Assembly (NCBI RefSeq): GCF_001592825.1 | Contig: NZ_LTZG01000001.1 | Location: 1,240,001 to 1,304,000, forward strand | Direction of reading: 5' to 3' | DNA: 64,000 nt | Source of the DNA: Planococcus maritimus | GTDB taxonomy: Bacteria > Bacillota > Bacilli > Bacillales_A > Planococcaceae | Translations under genes and position numbers: made by a program | Notes under the pieces: model-generated | The model's database searches: none | Seen by the model: only the letters and a program-made list of their open reading frames with translations | What the model was told of the DNA's origin: nothing | In this document: piece by piece, positions 47,370 to 56,109 of the stretch | Position numbering within the stretch: the stretch's first letter is position 1 | Layout: every line of letters begins with the position of its first letter

Positions 47370-50300
47370 TCAGGCAGTTTGCTTCTTGTCTTTACGGTTG
47401 AACAAATAATACAAGGCAGGAATCATGACGAGCGTGAAGATCCCCGAGAACATGAGACCCGCGATGATTGTGACGGCAAGTGGTTCAAACAATGGATCGC
47501 CGGAAAGCGCAACCGGTAACAACGCCACAATCGACGTCAAAGAGGTCAGCACGATCGGCTTGATGCGCGCATAGCCAGACTCGATGATTGCTTCTTTAAT
47601 ATCGAAATCTCCTGTCAGGCGTCGCACTTCGACAAAGTCGATGAGCACTACTGCGTTTCGAACGACAATCCCGGTCAAAGAGACGATTCCCATGACGCCT
47701 AGGAAGCTAAGCGGCGTCTGTGTCAGGAACAAGCCCAAGATAGCGCCTGAGATGCCGAGGTATACAGCAATCAGGACAAGGAATGGCAGGCCAAACGACT
47801 TGAACTGGAAGGCGATGACGAGATAAACCAGCAATAGAACGACTAAGAACAAGATGCCGATTTCAGCAAAGAATGCTTCTTGATCGGAATTCTCGCCGCC
47901 TGTCGACAATTCATAGCCGGCCGGTAAATCGGCGCGAGCGTTGTCGACGATTTCAAGCATTTGCGCTTCAAAGTCATCGGCTTCACCGAACGCACGAAGC
48001 GTGATGGCACGGTCTCCGGATTGATGCGGCACTTGTGCAAGTGTCGTCGTTTCCTGTGCCGTGAGTAGTTCGTCCAGTGCGATCAGTTCAGGCGGCCCTG
48101 GCTGCGCGGCAGCTGGAGGCCCTGCTTCACCGTCTTGCGCTTCTTCATCGCTTGCGGCAGACGAAGCCGGCAAGCTGAACGCAGAGAGATCGATAGTTTC
48201 GCCTTCTGTAATGCCCGCTTGTTTCAAGATGACTTGATAAGGGGTCTGGCCTTCATACAAGGTATAAAGCGGAACGCCTTGCGTCAGTAGCTGCAATTGA
48301 TTGGTAACGGTCGATAAAGCGATGCCGTTGTCTTCAAGCGTTTCCTGTTCCGGTACATATTCAATCGCCGGTACCGCAGCCCCGAGGTTATCGGTTACAA
48401 CACTCGCACCGTTTGTGAGCATCTCTTCTTCGAGTGAGTCACGGAGTGCGGCGAGTTCGTTGATGTCTTCCCCTGTCGCCGTTACGGTCACTGGTGCACC
48501 GACTGGCGGGCCTTGGACAATCGTATCGAGGAAGATTTCCGCATCCGGGTAACGTTCGCGGAGCTCTGGCTGCCATTTATCGATAAACGCAGAAGCGGAA
48601 GTCGCTTCGCGGTCGATACGGAATGCCACTTGGCCCGTATTAGCACCTGTGTTATCCATGGAGGCAGCAAAAAGATTTGGCAAGCCTTCCCCTGTGAAGA
48701 CAGCCGTTTCGTTGACATCCTCGTCTTCAGAAGCGACTTCTTGCGTGACTTCCTGGATGAATGCATCGGTTTCTTCAATAGTTGTGCCTTCCGCGAGACG
48801 GACATTCATGGTCACTTCTTCGCGGTCTGCTTCAGGGAAAAATTCGAATGGCGTGAATAGTGCCAGCGATAGCAAGGCTGTCGCAATGACCAATCCGCCA
48901 ACCCCGGTCAGCCAAGGATGTTTCAAAACGCCTTTTAATACTTTTTCGGAATACACTTGCGCCAGCTTTTCAAGCGGCTTGCCCAGGAAGCCTGGGGTAT
49001 CCGAAATTTTACGTTTTTTGCGCTTCGTGCGCAGATATTGCATCATCGGCACGAGTGTAATCGACAAGACCGTTGAAGCTAAAATAGTCGTGATCAAGAC
49101 ACTTGGCAAGGCTTTGATGAACGCACCATTTCCTCCCGATAGCAATAACAGCGGAGAAAACGTCACGACAATGGCTAAACTCGATGATACGATCGATGGA
49201 TAGACTTCTTTCACCCCGTTGATGGCCCCCGTTAGCGTATTATCGCCAAGTTTGTAGCGCCGCTGGATATTGTCGTTGACCACAATGCTGTCATCGACCA
49301 ATATCCCAATGGCTATAATCAAGCCAATAACCGAGATTTGGTTCAAATCGACGCCGAGCGATGGGATTGGAATCAGCCCAATCAAGACCGATGCCAGGAC
49401 CGTTAACGCTACGGCAAATGCGCCGTACAGCGTAAGTCCTGCGGTTGTCACGATTAAGACCGCGAGTACCGCAATTAATAGGGAAATATAAAGCGTGCTG
49501 AAAATTTCATTGACGTTTTCTGCTTGAGACACATAACGTTCAGCTGAAATGCCAGCAGGCAAGTCTTCGTTAAAGCCGTCAATCACTTCGCTGACGCGAT
49601 CATCGACAGATGGCACATCTTGCCCAGTTTGCAAAAAGACTGTATACGACACGGACGACTCGCCTTCAAAGGTGACGATATCGTCAGCCTGCACTTCAGT
49701 CAGTTCGACCGATGCCACGTCTGCGAGCGGTACGGCAGTCTGACCGACCTGCAGTTCGCGCAGTTTCTCAATGCCTTGGCTTTGCTGGACGGTCAAGACG
49801 AATTGTTGCTCGCCGTCGCTGTGGGTGCCAAGCGATAAAGGTTGATTTGCCTGTTGCAGGCTTTGCAGCACTTCAAACGGCTGCAATTGGTTTTCTGCCA
49901 GTGCATCACCGTCTAGTTCAATGACGACTTGCTCTCCGTTTAAGCCTTTGACTTGTGTACCAGCTACGCCGGATACCGCTTCTACTTCATCGGATAACTT
50001 GGCAAGCGGCTCTTCAAGTTGTGCAAGTTCCTCTTCATCTCCATAAAACATATAGGAAACCAACGGGAAAGTCAGATCCAGCTTCTCGACACTGACGTCC
50101 TGCGCTTGGTCCGGGAAACTGCCGGCAGCGCGCTGTGCCTGTTGCTGAATTGAATTGATTAAGCCATCCGGTTCGATGCCATCTTCAATTTCCAACGTGA
50201 TAATGGAAGCCGAATTCGCTGAGATGGAATTCATCGACGCGATGCCATCGATGCTTTGCAATTGCCTCTCGATCGGGTTGGTAATGCTTGTTTCCACTTT

Positions 50301-50462
50301 TTCCGGCTCTGCGCCAGGCAAAATGGTGGAAATCAGTACGAGCCCTGGAGGCGTTTCGGGAATTTCTCGCTGTGGCAGTGTAAGAAATGTATAAACACCG
50401 ACCAACATGAGGATCAGAATCAAGAAAATGAATAATTTACTGCGTTCAAGTATGTACTGCAT
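47370..50462 (-). CDS. RND-superfamily efflux transporter (AcrB/SwrC-like)
   Basis: A 1030-residue proton-driven exporter with 12 transmembrane segments and two large extracytoplasmic loops. N-terminus: LPQREIPETPPGLVLISTILPGAEPEKVETSITNPIERQL. TM4 contains ISVIGLIIAIGILVDDSIVVND with the proton-relay acidic residues. The second loop has a Pro/Ala/Glu-rich insert around residues 775-800. No membrane-fusion partner gene is adjacent, as is usual for Gram-positive SwrC-like pumps. GGAGGGAGAG precedes the ATG. The promoter region carries the tandem 11-bp operator shared with the carotenoid operon, suggesting common control. The substrate is unknown. Confidence 0.9.
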   Translation of the reverse strand: MQYILERSKLFIFLILILMLVGVYTFLTLPQREIPETPPGLVLISTILPGAEPEKVETSITNPIERQLQSIDGIASMNSISANSASIITLEIEDGIEPDGLINSIQQQAQRAAGSFPDQAQDVSVEKLDLTFPLVSYMFYGDEEELAQLEEPLAKLSDEVEAVSGVAGTQVKGLNGEQVVIELDGDALAENQLQPFEVLQSLQQANQPLSLGTHSDGEQQFVLTVQQSQGIEKLRELQVGQTAVPLADVASVELTEVQADDIVTFEGESSVSYTVFLQTGQDVPSVDDRVSEVIDGFNEDLPAGISAERYVSQAENVNEIFSTLYISLLIAVLAVLIVTTAGLTLYGAFAVALTVLASVLIGLIPIPSLGVDLNQISVIGLIIAIGILVDDSIVVNDNIQRRYKLGDNTLTGAINGVKEVYPSIVSSSLAIVVTFSPLLLLSGGNGAFIKALPSVLITTILASTVLSITLVPMMQYLRTKRKKRKISDTPGFLGKPLEKLAQVYSEKVLKGVLKHPWLTGVGGLVIATALLSLALFTPFEFFPEADREEVTMNVRLAEGTTIEETDAFIQEVTQEVASEDEDVNETAVFTGEGLPNLFAASMDNTGANTGQVAFRIDREATSASAFIDKWQPELRERYPDAEIFLDTIVQGPPVGAPVTVTATGEDINELAALRDSLEEEMLTNGASVVTDNLGAAVPAIEYVPEQETLEDNGIALSTVTNQLQLLTQGVPLYTLYEGQTPYQVILKQAGITEGETIDLSAFSLPASSAASDEEAQDGEAGPPAAAQPGPPELIALDELLTAQETTTLAQVPHQSGDRAITLRAFGEADDFEAQMLEIVDNARADLPAGYELSTGGENSDQEAFFAEIGILFLVVLLLVYLVIAFQFKSFGLPFLVLIAVYLGISGAILGLFLTQTPLSFLGVMGIVSLTGIVVRNAVVLIDFVEVRRLTGDFDIKEAIIESGYARIKPIVLTSLTSIVALLPVALSGDPLFEPLAVTIIAGLMFSGIFTLVMIPALYYLFNRKDKKQTA

Positions 50463-50484
50463 AAGGATTCTCTCCCTCCGGTTA

Positions 50485-50504
50485 TTGTATAATTATTGTA
50501 TAAC
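50485..50504 (+). promoter_or_regulatory. Tandem 11-bp repeat operator at the RND promoter (putative CarH/LitR site)
   Basis: TTGTATA-ATTA-TTGTATAAC on the plus strand, 22 nt upstream of the leftward RND start codon. The units are 11 bp apart, as at 2351 and 41722, but the element is inverted relative to its gene. The wider site is flanked by GGTTAT and ATAACC. Confidence 0.6.
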
Positions 50505-50536
50505 CGAAGAGTAGAAAGTACCACTTTATACACTTG

Positions 50537-50567
50537 AAAACCGGCCGATTTTTTTCGGCCGGTTTTC
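50537..50567 (-). terminator. Terminator of the small membrane protein gene
   Basis: Stem AAAACCGGCCGA / TCGGCCGGTTTT with a T-rich loop, adjacent to the stop codon. Confidence 0.8.
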
Positions 50568-50569
50568 GG

Positions 50570-50815
50570 TCACACTTTTTCAGGTCGGCGCTGTTTAAAG
50601 AAGTATGCCCCGATAAACATGAGAAGAGGCGGCACGATGCTCAATTTGAACACCCAGCTGTCATCTCCCGTAAAGATTAAGCCCATCGGCAAAAGTGACG
50701 CAACCCCTCCCCAAAACAACGCTTTCCATGATCTTTTCCAAACGCCGTACAACCCGAGCAGCAATGCGGCAATGACCAGTGACCACAACAAGATTCCCAT
50801 CAGGAGGAAATCCAT
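50570..50815 (-). CDS. Small membrane protein of unknown function
   Basis: An 81-residue protein from MDFLLMGILLW (50815), chosen because GGAGG lies at good spacing; an ATG two codons earlier is too close to it. Three hydrophobic segments: about residues 2-22, 30-47 and 58-74. The C-terminus is basic (KQRRPEKV). No conserved motif is recognised. Confidence 0.65.
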   Translation of the reverse strand: MDFLLMGILLWSLVIAALLLGLYGVWKRSWKALFWGGVASLLPMGLIFTGDDSWVFKLSIVPPLLMFIGAYFFKQRRPEKV

Positions 50816-50921
50816 CTCCATGCGCCTCCGTTCGGTTTTATACTTTAGTTATACTCCTTTTTATGATAAAAATCACTCATCGAGAATGTTTTTTTACATT
50901 TTTATGCGAATATCCGGAAAT

Positions 50922-50960
50922 AAAAAAGCTTCTGCAGGATGTCCCGCAGAAGCTCTAAAA
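50922..50960 (-). terminator. Terminator of the TraB-family gene
   Basis: Stem AGCTTCTGC / GCAGAAGCT with a 10-nt loop, followed on the minus strand by TTTTTTA. Confidence 0.8.
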
Positions 50961-50966
50961 ATCCAA

Positions 50967-52148
50967 TTATAAGTTTTCGAAAAACAAACGCAGCACGTCG
51001 GCTCCGCCGATAAATGTGCCGAGCGAACTGCCGAGGTTGGTCAAGACGATGACCAGCAATACGCGGGTCACTTTATTGTCCCAAAAGCCTTTCACCGTGA
51101 AGACGTCCTTCGACAAAGTATCGAAATCGCCGACATTCGGGCGGCGCACAAACGCTTGTGTCAGCCCGGAAAACCAACCGGCCGCAACGAGCGGATTGAG
51201 CGAGGAGATCGGCGCGGCGACAAAGGCGGTGAGAATCGCGAGCGGATGGCCGAATGCGACCGCAGAACCGATGGCAGCAAGCGTGCCGTTCCAAAGAATC
51301 CAGCTGATGGCTTGATCAAAGCCCGCTGCCGGGTTGGCATAGAACGTATAGGCAATAATCGACAAGATCATTATCGGAATCGCCCAGCCGATGATTTTCG
51401 GCCAGTTCGATTTTTTCGGCACTTCATTGAGTGCTTTCAAATCTTGATCACGGTAAATTTCTTGCTTGATGCCGGGAATATGCGCCGCCCCGAGTACCGC
51501 CACTATCTTTTGGCCGGGAGCCTCTTTGATTTTTTGCGCCAAATACTGGTCGCGTTCATCGATGAGCGGCTTTTTGATGCGCGGAAAGGCTTTGGTGAAA
51601 TCGTCCATGACGGCATTCAAGGTATCTTGCTGTTTCATCTTTTCGAGTTCTTCTTCGGAGATCGATTCCTTGCTGAAGATGCTGAAAAACACGGAAGAAA
51701 TCAGCTGAACCTTGCCCATCAACCCAATACCGCCCCAGATGCGCGAAAACGTCACTTGGATATTGCGGTCAGCGAGCACGAGTTCTGCCCCGGTTTCTTC
51801 TGCTGAACGGATGCCTTGGATCATTTCAGACCCAGGCTTGATGCCGAACTGGTCGGCCAGGCGATTCTGAAACGAAGAAATCGCCAAGTTCATTAGCAGC
51901 AAACTGGCTTTCTTGTCTTTGATGATCTTGAAAATATCGGTCTCTTTCCATTTTTTGTCCTGCGTTACCGATTCATAGCGCTGCGCATCGAGTTCAATGC
52001 ACACTGAATCCGGACGTTCGCGCTCGACCACTTCTTTTACTTGCTCAGCACTCCGCTTGGATACGTGCGCGGTGCCGATCAAAATCACTTGCTTGCCGTC
52101 CACTTCAAGACGGGTAATATTGTCTTCTGTCATTAGCTCTTCTGTCAT
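50967..52148 (-). CDS. TraB/PrgY-family membrane protein
   Basis: A 393-residue protein. Residues ~10-225 form the TraB domain: VILIGTAHVSKRSAEQV, ERPDSVCIELD, DERDQYLAQKI and VAVLGAAHIPGI. These hold the conserved acidic and His residues of the putative EreA/ChaN-like metal-dependent hydrolase fold. Residues ~250-393 carry four or so transmembrane segments. The enterococcal relatives limit sex-pheromone activity by degrading or blocking peptides. Chromosomal homologues lack a known function. Confidence 0.87.
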   Translation of the reverse strand: MTEELMTEDNITRLEVDGKQVILIGTAHVSKRSAEQVKEVVERERPDSVCIELDAQRYESVTQDKKWKETDIFKIIKDKKASLLLMNLAISSFQNRLADQFGIKPGSEMIQGIRSAEETGAELVLADRNIQVTFSRIWGGIGLMGKVQLISSVFFSIFSKESISEEELEKMKQQDTLNAVMDDFTKAFPRIKKPLIDERDQYLAQKIKEAPGQKIVAVLGAAHIPGIKQEIYRDQDLKALNEVPKKSNWPKIIGWAIPIMILSIIAYTFYANPAAGFDQAISWILWNGTLAAIGSAVAFGHPLAILTAFVAAPISSLNPLVAAGWFSGLTQAFVRRPNVGDFDTLSKDVFTVKGFWDNKVTRVLLVIVLTNLGSSLGTFIGGADVLRLFFENL

Positions 52149-52261
52149 GAGTGTACTTCCTTCATAGAATAGGATTTCTTCTTCATTTTTTCATTGATGA
52201 AAAAGACTGTCTATTCTTTATAATGAATCACTAAGCGCAAAATATCAATCTTTTCGAAAGC

Positions 52262-53107
52262 TTATAATTCCGGTGCGTCAAAGGTATTGCCGCTATTGAG
52301 ATCACCTGCTTGAAAGCCTTTATAGAACCATTCTTTGCGCTGCTCCGAAGTACCGTGCGTAAAGCTTTCCGGAACGGCATAGCCACGCGTCCGCTTCTGG
52401 ATCGTATCATCGCCAACTGCACTTGCCGCAGTCAACGCTTCTTCCAAATCGCCTTCTTCTAAATACCCCATGCCTTGAGCGTGATGTGCCCAGACGCCCG
52501 ATAAATAATCCGCCTGCAACTCCAGACGCACTTGCAATTGGTTGTATTCCGTCTCGCTTAGCTGATTACGCGCCTGCTGTACGTCCCCGAGCACACCGAG
52601 CAGATTCTGCACATGGTGGCCGACTTCGTGCGCTACGACATACGCCATCGCGAAATCACCGGGCGCATTAAACTGGCGCTCTAACTCGTCATAAAAACTT
52701 AAGTCGATATACAATTTGGAATCCGCCGGACAATAAAACGGCCCTGTCGCAGCACCCGCCATGCCACACGCTGACTGGACACTCTCAGAAAACAGCACCA
52801 AAGTCGGTTCGACATACTCCATGCCTTCTTCAGCAAATACTTCTGACCAAACTTCTTCTGTATCCGCGAGAACGACCGATACGAAATCGGCAAGTTCTTC
52901 TTCCCGCTCACTCGCCACATATGGTTCGGAGCTAGAATCCCCTCCGCCCTCGCCGCCAAGGATCGCTCCCGGGTCACCTCCGAGAAACGTGATCAACAAA
53001 ACAATCAGCAAACCACCGATTCCGCCGCCAGCAAGAACCGGGCCGCCGACGCCGCGCCCTCTCCTGTCCTCTACATTCTTACTGCCTGCTCGTCCTTTCC
53101 ACTTCAT
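52262..53107 (-). CDS. Neutral zinc metallopeptidase, YpfJ family
   Basis: A 281-residue membrane-anchored protease. A basic N-terminus (MKWKGRAGSK) is followed by one transmembrane helix at about 24-43 and a Gly/Ser linker. The catalytic domain has HEVGHH at 160-165 within VVAHEVGHHVQNLLG and the third ligand region LELQADYLSGVWAHH. It also has the family pair SACGMAGAATGPFYCPAD, a probable disulfide. Orientation puts the protease outside the cell. The physiological substrate is unknown. Confidence 0.9.
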   Translation of the reverse strand: MKWKGRAGSKNVEDRRGRGVGGPVLAGGGIGGLLIVLLITFLGGDPGAILGGEGGGDSSSEPYVASEREEELADFVSVVLADTEEVWSEVFAEEGMEYVEPTLVLFSESVQSACGMAGAATGPFYCPADSKLYIDLSFYDELERQFNAPGDFAMAYVVAHEVGHHVQNLLGVLGDVQQARNQLSETEYNQLQVRLELQADYLSGVWAHHAQGMGYLEEGDLEEALTAASAVGDDTIQKRTRGYAVPESFTHGTSEQRKEWFYKGFQAGDLNSGNTFDAPEL

Positions 53108-53166
53108 AACCGAAACCCTCTTTCCGCTTTCATTTTAATAAAGCTATACCCGTTTCAGCGGAAGCT

Positions 53167-53763
53167 TCAATCCCACTTCGGCAACCGGTAAATCAGAAAC
53201 CGCTCGCGTGGATCTTCCGTCTCTACTGGCAGCTCGATATCGCCGGCCCACTCAAAAGCGGTGCGCCGTTCGAGAAAGTCGGTATACTCGACCGATGGAT
53301 AAAATAACATCACGACGATTTCCCGTGGATGCTCCGTCACAGACGCCAAAACCCTATCTATCACCGTCATAAACACCGGATCGGAAAATGGATTGAAAAA
53401 ATAAAACCAGCGATCTTCCGGCTGGACTTTATAATCTTGCGCATAACCATTGATGAACTCGATGTCCGGATTTCCTTTATAATTTTTCAAGTTCCGCAGC
53501 GAGGCTTCGTGCAGTGATGGGTCGACTTCCACTCCTGCTGACGGCGTCCCAAACAGATGGTGCGCAAAGAAATTCAAGCGCCCTTTGCCGCTCCCGAAAT
53601 CGACCAGCCTACCTGCTCCTTTCAGCGGATGCGCCTTGAACAATCTATCCAGCCACGCATAGGGTGTCACTTCGAAACGGTGCTCATGCATCGATGCATT
53701 AAAGCCCATTTGTTCGCCACCGGTTTGGATATTCAATTGTCTATCCATTTGATGATCGTCCAT
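53167..53763 (-). CDS. Class I SAM-dependent methyltransferase
   Basis: A 198-residue enzyme. The start at MDDHQMDRQ (53763) follows AAAGGAGG; the longer frame to 53820 lacks one. The SAM-binding motif I is RLVDFGSGKGRLNFFA (about residues 70-85) and motif II is AGVEVDPS. Instead of a DPPY-type motif, YFFNPFSDPVF occupies the post-II position. The substrate (small molecule or protein) cannot be told. No nearby pathway genes suggest one. Confidence 0.82.
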   Translation of the reverse strand: MDDHQMDRQLNIQTGGEQMGFNASMHEHRFEVTPYAWLDRLFKAHPLKGAGRLVDFGSGKGRLNFFAHHLFGTPSAGVEVDPSLHEASLRNLKNYKGNPDIEFINGYAQDYKVQPEDRWFYFFNPFSDPVFMTVIDRVLASVTEHPREIVVMLFYPSVEYTDFLERRTAFEWAGDIELPVETEDPRERFLIYRLPKWD

Positions 53764-53908
53764 TTGATTGCCTCCTTTGATCTCTTGAGAGCAGTTCACG
53801 CCGCAGCGCTCTATTCCCACATTTTACAAAATAAAAAATGCATTTCCACTTGCCATTCCCTTTTCTTTCTGTTATATTACAGCTAATTCAATAATTTCTT
53901 GCTTCCTT

Positions 53909-54158
53909 AGTGGAGCGAGGATAGAGGCGCAAAAACCATCAGTACGCAACCCGAGGAGTATGGGCTCTTAGGACGGTTGTCGAAAGGGGGATTTGCCGAA
54001 GCGGCAGGATGCTCATATTCCTGCGCGCTGGTTCTGCACTGAAGAAGTGCCGGACTGTCATATAGGAAACTATATGGAGGGCTATCTGACGAACAGGAAC
54101 GATGGGTAAACATTGTTTCTAACGGCAGCAACGGGCCCCCGTTGCTGCCTTTTTGTTT
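53909..54158 (+). ncRNA. Lysine riboswitch (L box) with intrinsic terminator, controlling dapA
   Basis: The leader has the L-box landmarks in order: GGATAGAGGCGCA, ATCAGTA, CGAGGAGTATGGGC, GTCGAAAGGGGG, GCCGAAGC, and the long helices that form the five-way junction. It ends in a strong terminator stem GGCAGCAACGGG / CCCGTTGCTGCC (54124-54149) followed by TTTTTG. Lysine binding is expected to favour the terminator and so lower DapA synthesis. It occupies nearly all of the gap between the methyltransferase gene and dapA. Confidence 0.9.
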
Positions 54159-54218
54159 ACTTCGGACCGGCCCCCACCTCTAACTTTTGAAAAAAACTTA
54201 GAAAAGGGTGTGTTCTCT

Positions 54219-55106
54219 ATGAATTTCGGTCAAGTGATCACTGCGATGGCGACGCCATTCGATGCAAACGGTGAAATCGATTTTCAAGCAACAACAAATC
54301 TTGTGGAGTATTTGATCAATAACGGCTCAGATGGAATCGTCGTCGCCGGAACAACTGGCGAATCGCCGACTTTGTCGATAGACGAAAAAGTGGCATTGTT
54401 CGTTCATGTTGTTACCGTAGCCGATGGGCGCGCGAAAATCATCGCGGGCACCGGCTCGAACAACACGCGTGCATCGGTCGCCTTGACCGAGCAAGCAGAG
54501 CAAGCGGGCGTCGATGGCGTCATGCTCGTCACTCCTTACTATAACAAACCGTCGCAAGAAGGCATGTACCGCCATTTTGAAGCCATCGCAAGCGCGACGA
54601 CGCTTCCAGTCATGCTGTATAACATCCCGGGCCGCAGTGTCGTCAATCTATCGGTCGATACCATCGTCCGCCTGTCGCTGATCGACAATATTACGAGTGT
54701 CAAAGAAGCAAGCGGTGATTTGGATGCCGCATCTGAAATCATCGAACGCACAACTAATTTCGCGGTTTATAGCGGCGATGACAGCCTGACTTTGCCGATG
54801 CTTTCTATCGGCGGAACCGGCATTGTCTCGGTCGCTTCCCATATCATCGGCAACGACATGCAGGACATGATCAAAATGTTCCGCACCGGCGACACAGCAG
54901 GAGCCGCCGCGCTTCATCGCAAATTGCTTCCGACGATGAAAGCGTTGTTCGCAGCGCCAAGCCCGAGCCCGGTCAAAGCGGCACTCAATCTATTGGGTGT
55001 CCCAGTCGGTGGCGTACGCTTGCCGATGCTTGCTTTAACCGCAGAAGAAACCACGACGCTGCAGCAATTCCTGCCGTCCGCAAAACAAGACGCCGTCACC
55101 AATTAA
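54219..55106 (+). CDS. dapA: 4-hydroxy-tetrahydrodipicolinate synthase
   Basis: A 295-residue aldolase that condenses pyruvate and aspartate semialdehyde, the first committed step to diaminopimelate and lysine. The start at MNFGQVITAM (54219) lies downstream of the riboswitch terminator; the longer frame would begin inside it. Catalytic residues are all present: T45-T46 (AGTTGES), Y108 (TPYYNKPSQEG), Y134, R139 (YNIPGRS) and the Schiff-base lysine K162 (VKEASGD). It is monocistronic, with its own terminator and the L-box leader. Confidence 0.96.
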   Translation: MNFGQVITAMATPFDANGEIDFQATTNLVEYLINNGSDGIVVAGTTGESPTLSIDEKVALFVHVVTVADGRAKIIAGTGSNNTRASVALTEQAEQAGVDGVMLVTPYYNKPSQEGMYRHFEAIASATTLPVMLYNIPGRSVVNLSVDTIVRLSLIDNITSVKEASGDLDAASEIIERTTNFAVYSGDDSLTLPMLSIGGTGIVSVASHIIGNDMQDMIKMFRTGDTAGAAALHRKLLPTMKALFAAPSPSPVKAALNLLGVPVGGVRLPMLALTAEETTTLQQFLPSAKQDAVTN

Positions 55107-55151
55107 AAAAGCTTTGCCGCTCCCAATAAAAAGAGCGGCAAAGCTTTTTTT
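55105..55151. terminator. Bidirectional terminator after dapA
   Basis: Stem AAAGCTTTGCCGCTC / GAGCGGCAAAGCTTT with a 10-nt loop; it overlaps the end of the converging RsbR-like gene. Confidence 0.9.
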
Positions 55152-55983
55152 AGTTGTAGACCTTTTCCAAGGCGCGTTTCAAGCTGCCCCCGATATTCAA
55201 GGTACGCACCTCAACGCCAAGTGCCGTCATGGATTGCGCCGTTTCCGGACGAATTCCTGTCAGCACTGCTTCAACGCCGATCAGCCCAAGCGATTGGATG
55301 ATTTTGATGATTTGTTCTGCCACCATCGTATCCACACGGACAACCCCGGATAAATCGACAATTAAGGTGCTAATTTTCAATTCACTGGCAGACAATAAGG
55401 TTCGTTCTAAAATATAACGCGCCCGGTCGATTTCAATGCTGCCGACCAATGGCAAAATTGCGACTGAATCACTAATCGGAACGACGGGTGCGGACAATTC
55501 CAGAAACTCTTTGCGCGCGGTCGCCAGATTTCGTTGATAAGAAGTGGTGTAGGCGTGGGTATACGCATATGTCGCGTGATCCAAAAGCGCATGCAACAGT
55601 TCTGCCGCATCGTACGTTATTTCCGGGGAAATCGCTAAGCGGCGGCCTTCACTTTTGATCAAAGTCGCAATGTGTTTTCGGTACAAGGCGGTTTCTGCAA
55701 GCGCCACGTCTAATGACATGCCATGCGCTAAGAAAAAATTGCCGGTCGCGGTCCCCCATTTCGCCATATCCGCCATTATCTTCTCTTCATAGCAGCTATT
55801 CTGTATCGATGTGCCGAGCAAATCGATGAACCGGACGCGTTCTTCCAATACTACAGCCGAAAGCTCTTGGTTGCTCACAGAAGCTGCCGTCAAATCTGCT
55901 TGCCGTTCTTCTTGAATCAATCCTGCAATCATGTATTTTTCCTCTACCACTCGTTTACCGAACAATACCATTTCCTTTTCCAT
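55150..55983 (-). CDS. RsbR-like stressosome protein with C-terminal STAS domain
   Basis: A 277-residue regulator. Residues 1 to ~150 form a non-haem-globin-like helical N-terminal domain as in RsbR paralogues. Residues ~160-277 are a STAS domain (SVAILPLVGSIEIDRARYILERTLLSA; TLIVDLSGVVRVDTMVAEQIIKI; AVLTGIRPETAQSM). The Thr of VDTMVAEQI matches a site phosphorylated by RsbT in RsbR proteins. In the stressosome such proteins pass stress signals to sigma-B. No rsbS/T genes are adjacent, so it is an orphan paralogue. The sigma-B-like promoters in this window fit its presence. Confidence 0.85.
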   Translation of the reverse strand: MEKEMVLFGKRVVEEKYMIAGLIQEERQADLTAASVSNQELSAVVLEERVRFIDLLGTSIQNSCYEEKIMADMAKWGTATGNFFLAHGMSLDVALAETALYRKHIATLIKSEGRRLAISPEITYDAAELLHALLDHATYAYTHAYTTSYQRNLATARKEFLELSAPVVPISDSVAILPLVGSIEIDRARYILERTLLSASELKISTLIVDLSGVVRVDTMVAEQIIKIIQSLGLIGVEAVLTGIRPETAQSMTALGVEVRTLNIGGSLKRALEKVYN

Positions 55984-56071
55984 GGCGACCTCCGTTAGTT
56001 GCTGCTGGCTTTATTTTTTGCAATGAATTCATTATACCGAAGCTTCCGGACAAGGGCCTGCTTTTATTCAC

Positions 56072-56104
56072 AAAAAAATGCCCGCCGGATGGCAGGCATT
56101 TTTC
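56072..56104 (-). terminator. Terminator of the CWB2 protein gene
   Basis: Stem AAATGCCcGCC / GGCaGGCATTT, followed by T runs on both strands. Confidence 0.8.
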
Positions 56105-56109
56105 AAATA

